DNA of 64,000 nt from Nothopassalora personata (taxonomy: Eukaryota; Ascomycota; Dothideomycetes; Mycosphaerellales; Mycosphaerellaceae). The translations under genes were made by a program, and so were the position numbers. Where the stretch lies: assembly GCA_033816765.1 (NCBI GenBank), contig CM066288.1:2852001-2916000 (forward strand). The letters are read 5' to 3'. The notes under the pieces were generated by a model that saw only the letters and a list, made by a program, of their open reading frames with translations, ran no database searches and was not told where the DNA came from. Position 1 is the first letter of the stretch; each line of letters starts with the position of its first letter. This document shows positions 57,488 to 64,000 of this stretch, piece after piece.

Positions 57488-58630
57488 CTACAAGTCCTTC
57501 GCAAAGCTTCCAATATCTCTGATGGTCTTTTTGTGGACTTCAGGTAACAACTTCCTGAATATCAGTGCCGAAGCATGTACAACGCCAAGATTGACGTGAG
57601 CAGTGACCTCTACCCCAGCAGCCAGGAGCTTTCTCGCATAAGCCATGCCCTCATCTCGGAGGACATCTAGCTCGTCCATCGAGAGAACATGAGGCGGAAG
57701 CCCAGCACAATCCTCGACCGATGCATAATACGGCCAAGCAAGAGGATGTTCCGAATTGTCGCCGCTGTAGTATCGACTTATGCCAGCCATCATGGCGGTG
57801 TATAACCAATACCCTTCGCATTCGTACAGACTCGGCAATTGCTCCAGCTTCCGAGTGTCACACCAGCCGTACCCGTTGCTTATGTATGGAGCCATGGCAT
57901 ATACGCCAGCTATCTGATCGACCCAGCCTTCCCGTTTGGCCTTCAAGGTCGTTGCCAGGGCGATGTTTGCGCCACCGCCCTCGCCTTGGAGGACTATGTT
58001 ACTGATTCCGAGCTCCGCTTTATGCTTGTTGATATGCTGAACGGCTGATGCACAATCGTTGAGTCCCGTCGGGAAAGGATTCTTGCCTCTGGGGTTCCAG
58101 GCATTGCGGAAGTCGACCGCTACCGTCACGATGCCCTGAGCTGCGAGTGATGTACACCAACGAAGGTGAACCTTGTTCGCACTGTCCAGAACGACCATGC
58201 CACCGCCATGGAAGTACACTACGCAAGGGAGATCTTCCCTATGGTCGGCTGGACGAAAGAGGTGGAGCTTTCGTTCGGTACCATCGAAGCTCTCAAATGT
58301 CTGTGTCGACTGCTCTACATGTGGCTCATCTGCATCCTCCGGTAAGTCGTTGGGCAAGATCTCATACAAAGTCATGGTATCGGTGTGACTCTTGGCCATC
58401 TGCGTGTCGGAGGAAAGCTCCTCTAGACTCATATCTGCGTAAGGGTTCGGCTGACTGCCATCCATGCCAAAAGCTCGGAGCGTTTCGACGATCTTTGGAT
58501 GGGCCCTCGGGTCCTGGAATATCTTCATATTTGGATCTCCGAGTCTTCCTGGTCCTTTGTAAGTGGTCGACAAAACTTTCTCACTTAATCCATTCTCGAC
58601 AACCGGATCGATTCCGGATTGCGTCGCCAT
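57488..58630 (-). CDS. HSL-type alpha/beta hydrolase lacking the catalytic serine
   Basis: Intact single exon of 380 aa. Fold and motifs of the hormone-sensitive lipase group: oxyanion-hole HGGG at 141-144, an elbow block at 215-222, Asp322 in ELDVLRDEG and His352. The elbow, normally G-E/D-S-x-G-G, reads G-E-G-G-G-A: residue 218, the nucleophile position, is glycine (GGC at 57977-57979), one transition from AGC. The rest is intact, so it is either a pseudoenzyme or a recently inactivated esterase. No signal peptide; cytosolic. Confidence 0.85.
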   Translation of the reverse strand: MATQSGIDPVVENGLSEKVLSTTYKGPGRLGDPNMKIFQDPRAHPKIVETLRAFGMDGSQPNPYADMSLEELSSDTQMAKSHTDTMTLYEILPNDLPEDADEPHVEQSTQTFESFDGTERKLHLFRPADHREDLPCVVYFHGGGMVVLDSANKVHLRWCTSLAAQGIVTVAVDFRNAWNPRGKNPFPTGLNDCASAVQHINKHKAELGISNIVLQGEGGGANIALATTLKAKREGWVDQIAGVYAMAPYISNGYGWCDTRKLEQLPSLYECEGYWLYTAMMAGISRYYSGDNSEHPLAWPYYASVEDCAGLPPHVLSMDELDVLRDEGMAYARKLLAAGVEVTAHVNLGVVHASALIFRKLLPEVHKKTIRDIGSFAKDL

Positions 58631-59598
58631 CGTTCGGGAAGAGTAATGTTCGAGCTGTGCGTGGCGGACTGCTTTCCTGGTAGTACGGTGGACGTTCCCT
58701 CTCTTGCACTGTCAGTCCAAACTTCAAGGTGCTCGACTTGAGCTCCACGATGCGAAAGACCGAACTCTGCATACATAAACGAGCCGAATCAGGTGCATCG
58801 TTAGTAATGTGCACGATGATAAATGGCCTGACTCGTCATGGCCATCTGCGGTCAGCCATCATGTCATATTCACGAGTCATGGACGCCTTCATACCACACC
58901 TTTGGGCTTGGAATGAAGGCTCGATTGAGCTTGCCCGCACGGCTTGAGTGAGCATCGAGTGGCTAATGTCCAGCCAGACCCGCAGACAGCTCATGACTTG
59001 GTGACTTTCGCGGGCGGGCAGTCCTGATGAAAGTGATGATGATTTTGTGAACTGATGATATTGTAGTTCCAAGAAGGATGCTGGGTCGATGATCCGATCG
59101 GCTGGAAACTAGGTTCGTTCTGTGGATTTCCCCCGCAGATCTCGCACAGCAAATTCTGACGCGGCGCATGCGGAGATGTGGCCTTGCGGGCCCGGGCCTC
59201 GCGGGCATCGTGGTATCAAGAATCTCAATAGGTCCTGATTGGTGGTTCGTGAGGTAAGCCGAAGGTCTATGGATGGAGAAGGAGGATGGAGGATGAGAAG
59301 GGCGTGGTTGAAGATGTCTCACGGCAGCAGATGGTGAAGGAAAGTTTTGATGCTTGACCATTGGTCATGGGGGACACTTTTGCTGTAGCCGCACTGGTAC
59401 CCGACTCCAATGAATGCATACCATAGCCAGACTGAGGTGAAGGCGTAGATGAGGCATCAGAGACAAGTGCTCCGGGGCGGTCGTCGTCCTTCACTCCACT
59501 GTTGCCATCTCCCTCCAAGTTTGAAGCAATATAACCGTGTACACGATCGCATTACTAAGCACAATATGTGTCCACTGGATGTCCCAGACTTCCAACCT
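58631..59598. other. Intergenic, no gene seen
   Basis: Esterase promoter region and upstream flank of the tRNA gene. Confidence 0.5.
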
Positions 59599-59742
59599 GC
59601 CTTCATGGCGCAGTGGTAACGCGTAAGTCTTGATTGATGCCTGCTTCGGAGAATTTGATATTGACCAAAACTGCAGGTCGCACTTGTATCTAGATATCTC
59701 CAGTACATGCGAAGATCCCTAGTTCAATTCTGGGTGAAGGCA
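59599..59742 (+). tRNA. tRNA-Thr(UGU) with two inserts
   Basis: The acceptor stem GCCTTCA (59599-59605) pairs fully with TGAAGGC (59735-59741), discriminator A. D arm 59608-59622. Anticodon stem TCGCA (59678-59682) pairs perfectly with TGCGA (59708-59712); the loop reads C-U-UGU-A...A with anticodon UGU at 59685-59687. T arm CCTAG/CTGGG with loop TTCAATT (59723-59729). An 18-nt insert at 59689-59706 occupies the canonical 37/38 intron site. A second insert of 54 nt (59623-59676) lies between positions 25 and 26 and begins GTAAGT and ends CTGCAG. Without both, a 72-nt cloverleaf remains (only pair 13-22 is C-A). A T5 Pol III terminator follows at 59746-59750. A disrupted pseudogene is the alternative. 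Confidence 0.8.
59623..59676 (+). other. 54-nt spliceosomal-intron-like insert inside the tRNA gene
   Basis: Starts GTAAGT, ends CTGCAG, and has TTGACC 11 bases before the CAG, like the branch sites of the protein-gene introns in this window; its length equals their mode. The boundary can be shifted by one base because of a shared G. Confidence 0.7.
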
Positions 59743-59745
59743 AAA

Positions 59746-59750
59746 TTTTT
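59746..59750 (+). terminator. Pol III T-run terminator
   Basis: Five T residues four bases after the tRNA discriminator base, the usual Pol III stop. Confidence 0.7.
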
Positions 59751-60020
59751 GGTCGTGTCTGTCTGGGTCGTTGAGGCGTGCTCAAATGATGCTGTGATAG
59801 TAGACTTGATTGAGGTTTGGTCTGGAGAAATTTCGCTAGATCCGCCTCCTCAAAATGCTTTCAAGTCAAAAATTTGGCCGCTCACTCGGCCAAGGCCACC
59901 CACTGTCATTCGCATGGGCCCTGGAATCTAGCGCGCAGTCGAATTGAACACTGAACAATCTTCGCCATGATATCATCAACAATACAACGTAACCAATGGC
60001 ATTTGTATCGCGTCAGCAAC

Positions 60021-60022
<2 letters not shown>

Positions 60023-60062
<40 letters not shown>
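60023..60062 (+). repeat. (CT)20 microsatellite
   Basis: Twenty perfect CT units. Confidence 0.97.
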
Positions 60063-60064
<2 letters not shown>

Positions 60065-60590
60065 GAAAAAATTAAAAGTCGGCAGCATTATAATGCCACT
60101 GCCTACACCCGGCATCATCAGCGAGAGCGGGGACCAAAATCGGACATGCTTTTTCGGGCCCGTAATACGTCTCATGCGAAGCAGAGAGGCACGCACTTTT
60201 GTGCGACGCCGAAAGGTAGGCACGACGACAGTACCAAGGCCCGCTTGAAGCGATATAAGATGAGCTGTCATACGCTTCCTTTCAGCGATCAGCACTTCAC
60301 ACAATTCCCATATGACTCAGGCTCACTCTGCGAACTCAACATCAAACGTCAACCCCCCGCGCCGCAAAGACAGAATGCGTCAAGCGCAGATGCAGAATTG
60401 GGACGAGACATCTCAGCTGATCACCGTCGACCTCCCAGCTCCCAGCTCAGACGAAGTTCAAATCCATAGCGTATGCAAGGGGTATGGAGTTCTGCTTTTG
60501 CTTGCATTCTGGGCATCATGTTGAATATACTGTGCACTATTACCAGGCTGGCGGCTGTTGAAGCCTCCAGGCCTCGGGTGTACACTGTCT

Positions 60591-61992
60591 TCAAGGCTCG
60601 CCCTTCCACACCTCATCAGCAACAGCTCTTACGAGCTGCAACTTCTTCCTCATGTCTTCCATCTGCAAGACGCACCAATCAGTATTGCGTTTTCTCCTCC
60701 AAAAAAAAATGATCTGGACATACCTGCAACGAGTTTCCCTCCGCATGACTAGCGAATCCACACTGCGGACTCACACTAAGCTGATTCAAAGCCTGCTCAA
60801 TGGTCTGGCCCGAACCCTCAGCAATGTAACTGGCCGCCTTGTACACTCTATCCACCATCTCCTTCTTATCCTCCAGCTCCGGGAACTTAGACGTTACCAC
60901 GCCGAGAACCACATTTTTATGCTTCGGCAAGAACTTCAAAGGCTCAAACCCTCCGGCCCGGGGCGTGTCGTACTCGAGATAGTACGTAGATACATTGAGT
61001 TCGTTGAACAGCTTCCTGGCGATGCGATCATAGGCCCCTTCGGAAAAGTGCTTGGATCCCATGTAGTTGCCGCGGCAGAGGTGAACGCCCAGGTGAAAGT
61101 CCGCCGGCCTTTCGAAGCAGGCGTTGTAGAACTTGATGTAGACATCGAGTTGTTCGTCCGCCGTTTGGAAATTCTCGGGATCCTTTCGCCAGCCTTCCAA
61201 CATCTGCTCCGAGCAGAAGTAAGCCAGGTTGGGGTCATCGACTTGGGCGTTGCGAAGTCCAGCATCGTAGAGGATCTTGAGCTCGGTCCGGTACGCCTGG
61301 GCCAGGTCGGCGAAGTACTCGTCGTCGCTGGAGTAGACGCCTTTCACGTAGGCCTTTTTGGGGCCATAGCGAAAGTGGTACCAAGATGGGGAGGTAAGAG
61401 TGAGTTTGATGCGGTTGTGTTGGTCCTTGGGGAGGATGCTTTGGAGGTATTGGAGTTCTGGGAGGAATGTGGAGGTCCCGGTATGGGAGACTTTGCCTGT
61501 GGCGACGGTGACTTGGTTTGGGATTGTTTTAGCGTGCATGAAGGACACGATGTCTTTGTAGTATCATCAGTAGAGTCATCAGTATCCCGTTGAGAGTGTT
61601 GTCCGAACTCACCTGGAGCATAAGACCGAAAGATGCTCTGATCATAACCTTCCTCCCTCAAATTGATCTCTTCCATGCCGTTCAATGTCTCCATGAAGGT
61701 GCCCCAGAATTGATGCCTTGAATACTCGCCATTGGTGATGGAGTGGATGCCACAGTCTTGCTGCAGCTTCACTACGTCTTTAATCGATTGCTGCTCGATT
61801 GGAGCCTATTGAGTTTCCACGGTCAAGACACATCCCACGATACCTATCGTGACAAGAACCACTCACCAACTCCTCAGCCTTAGCGCTCCCACTCGCAATG
61901 GCATACCTCTTCTTGACGAGCTCATCAGGTCTAAGCAGAGATCCAATGTGTTCCGCTCTAAACGGCGGATTGCGGGGTGGCCCTGCAGACAT
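60591..61992 (-). CDS. MetE-like (cobalamin-independent methionine synthase family) protein
   Basis: Four exons (5'->3' on minus: 61992-61867, 61805-61613, 61553-60724, 60662-60591; introns 59-61 nt) give 406 aa. It matches the stand-alone C-terminal barrel of MetE: FRAEHIGSLLRP at the start, CGIHSITNGEYSR, and the zinc ligands His264 and Cys266 (HLCRGN), Glu300 (LEYDT) and Cys371 (SPQCGF). Classical MetE is about 765 aa with two barrels, so this shorter form is a separate fungal group, probably a zinc-dependent methyltransferase with homocysteine or another thiol; not proven to make methionine. The last exon (23 codons) replaces a read-through end containing a poly-T run. Confidence 0.88.
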
Positions 61993-62349
61993 GGTGTGAA
62001 CTATATACTGCGGTAGTATGTGATTAGTCAAAGCTTTGGTGAGGGTTCGCCGCTGACCTTGATGGGAAAGATGTTGTCCGAGTGAACGTCAGCAGCGGTT
62101 ATGTCAAGAAATGCTCTCGCCACAAGTGGAGTCTCAACCAGGAACAAGGCAAGGCTTGCACAACCAATGAGAGGTATAGTGTAGAAGTGGGGGCGGCAAT
62201 TAATGTCGCTAAGGATGTTTTGCCTGAAGCACTGTAGAGAAGTCGCTGTTTCAACGTTAGCGATACCAATACAGATCTATTATATCGTCTTCACATGATA
62301 TACATATTGTTAGCCTCGCCTACGCCCTTCATCTTTGTCAAGCTTTGGC
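61993..62349. other. Intergenic, no gene seen
   Basis: Promoter of the MetE-like gene and 3' flank of the coiled-coil gene. Confidence 0.5.
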
Positions 62350-63947
62350 TCAGAGTGTCGCTTCTCCCTTGCCGGGATGTCGCATGCAGTGATCTGGCAT
62401 GTCGCGGTAGAAGTGGGCCATAGTTTCCCAGTGTTTCTGCATCAACAGCATGTGTTGATCTCCTGATATGCCGAATATCCCTGCCTGTATACATTCATGA
62501 CCCGTATACTGCTTCCTGCCATGGATTGCCTCGCTAACAGCGCGTGGAGTTGGCACTACCTTGCTTGCGTTCACCTTCAGCTCATCAATGTCTTGCTTCA
62601 GCGTAACCTCAGCTGTATGAGCGACTGAGAGTCTTGCTTCCAAGACTGCCAGCTGCTGCTTCAGCTGAGTGGTAGCGATCTCGGCAGTAGACCGTTCAAG
62701 AGCCAACTTCCCATTAATACGGACATTCTCACCTCGTTGAGTCGTGATCTTCGCATACGCCGACTCCAGCTTACGCTTATAACTATCGAGCTTGGAGCTC
62801 AGCATCTCCCTTTGAGCTTGAGATAACTCAAGAGAGGTTCGTGTTGCATTGAGATCCCGCTGCGTAGGTTCGAGCTCGTCTTTCAGGCTCGCTAGCTGAT
62901 TGTGAAGTTCACCGACCTTTGCGCGACGGGCAGCAGCATCAGCTTCGGCCAGCTCCCGAGTGTTCGCGAGAAAGTAGTTCCAGTCCTCTTCATAGCAGAT
63001 CAAGCGTTCCAGGTCTGCATAGACGAGCTCGTGGTTTGTAGAGCGCTGGAGCGAATTCACCCTCGAAAGCAATGCACATTCCTTCTCAGCGGCCCGCGTC
63101 ACAGAGCGATCAGCTTCAGTAGCCTGCTGCTGGAACTTCTCACTTTCATGCTCCAGTCTTGTGATATCAGTAGTACGAGCGTCAAGTTCCTGGCGTAGAG
63201 TCTCCAGCTGCTCTGCTTTCGTAGCCGCCTCCTTTTCAGCCGACTTCTTCTGCTTGCTGAGCTCGTGCATCTTGCTGAGGTCCTTGTTGAAGCCATCTAT
63301 ACATTTTTGCTGGCTCATGAGCTTCTTTCCCAAGTCGGCGTTCAGTGAGCGCAGACGTTGAAACTCGACATCATCGGCATGGCCGTTTGCGTGAAGTCGG
63401 TCCTTGTGCGCGGGCACATCTTGTATCACACTTTGTCGTACCGAGGGCTGCTCTGTGTGTTTCTGAATGTTGTCTAGTAGAAGTTCGTTGCGCGTGGTGC
63501 ACAGTCGCACGTCGTGCACATCCTAATGAAATGAACATTACGCTACCTGTTATCTGGGTGGCCATAGTCAATATTTGATCCGAATGCCCTAAGTTTAGTG
63601 GAGGTGTGCACGACGCGGAACTAACTTCTAGTGAGTTTAGCTTGCCTTGCAGGGTAGCCTTGGCTTGGCGCAGATACTCAATCTCGTCAGTGAGAGCCTC
63701 TATATTTCCAGCGTCGATGCATTTCCTGGTTGAATAATTTCTTGTTGAACGATTTCCGACGTTCTCAATATTTTGCACCAGGATGCTGTTCTGCCGGAAC
63801 ACATCTTCATTCTTGGATACAAGAGTGCTCTTCTCAGATGACAAAGACTCTTTTGAGTCAACATATGCATCATAAGCTAACTTGTCATTCACTTACACCC
63901 GCTACGTAACTGGCAACAGTAGGTGCATGCATCGAAGTGCCCATCAT
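62350..63947 (-). CDS. Coiled-coil protein
   Basis: Three exons (5'->3' on minus: 63947-63897, 63847-63626, 63522-62350; introns 49 and 103 nt) give about 481 aa. The middle is long heptad-like helix (IEALTDEIEYLRQAKATLQ, SKLDSYKRKLESAYAKI, TTQLKQQLAVLEARL), strongly charged with Glu, Lys, Gln and Leu, so an extended coiled-coil dimer. The C-terminus (SGDQHMLLMQKHWETMAHFYRDMP) is a compact non-coil end. No motor or membrane domain. The first intron's borders have two in-frame options. As the start lies 53 bases from the window edge, further upstream exons are possible. Function unknown. Confidence 0.62.
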
Positions 63948-64000
63948 CCAAAGATGCTCTGAAGTAGACGAAACAACGGCGAGAAAAGAGAACGGCAAGC

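Larger units (their letters stand above)
59743..60590. other. Intergenic with CT microsatellite
   Basis: Holds the Pol III terminator and (CT)20; short frames only. Confidence 0.5.

Noticed and set aside
60652..61593. Plus-strand 313-aa frame opposite the MetE-like gene
   Set aside because: Exact antisense of the conserved methyltransferase exons; no independent domain signal.

Overview
The window reads as nuclear DNA of a filamentous ascomycete (Pezizomycotina, probably Dothideomycetes; the class is inferred). Genes are spread along both strands. Most introns are 48-75 nt, with GTAAGT/GTGAGT-like donors, CTGAC/CTAAC-like branch points and YAG acceptors. Family content is typically fungal: HET domain, GH16 glycosidase, GT15 mannosyltransferase, S53 peptidase and zinc-finger/fungal_trans regulator. 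A complete 375-aa actin gene in six exons supports the splice rules used. Exon joins are manual predictions checked for frame.

Left part (0-23 kb): a RING-finger protein with a perfect 15-bp minisatellite; a two-exon orphan; a GH16 glycosidase whose 3' end carries a 28-bp tandem duplication; a five-exon CDC25-type Ras exchange factor; a five-exon C2H2 regulator (these two divergent across a 3-kb gap); a membrane protein; a frame-disrupted gene; FES1 (Hsp70 exchange factor); actin; and an FAD-dependent oxidoreductase.

Middle (23-45 kb): a J-domain plus HET-domain protein with HPN instead of HPD; an eight-exon CorA-like transporter; a large protein joining a ribokinase-like region, a P-loop NTPase and a C-terminal RyR domain; a small F-box-like gene; and a manganese-type CDF transporter. 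Next comes a degraded tract with a broken S53 peptidase, a frameshifted threonine-rich surface-protein gene and about 2.5 kb without genes, followed by SRP68.

Right part (45-64 kb): an orphan 415-aa ORF; a small gene with an ATG-only first exon; a KTR-type mannosyltransferase; a zinc alcohol dehydrogenase; a sugar transporter; an HSL-type esterase whose nucleophile serine is glycine; an unusual tRNA-Thr(UGU) gene; a MetE-like methyltransferase; and a coiled-coil protein.

The most unusual observation is the tRNA-Thr(UGU) gene at 59599-59742. Besides a short intron at the canonical 37/38 site, it carries a 54-nt insert with GTAAGT...CAG ends at the 25/26 junction. Removing both leaves a well-paired 72-nt tRNA followed by a T5 Pol III terminator. 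The J-HET and RyR proteins are the next best leads.
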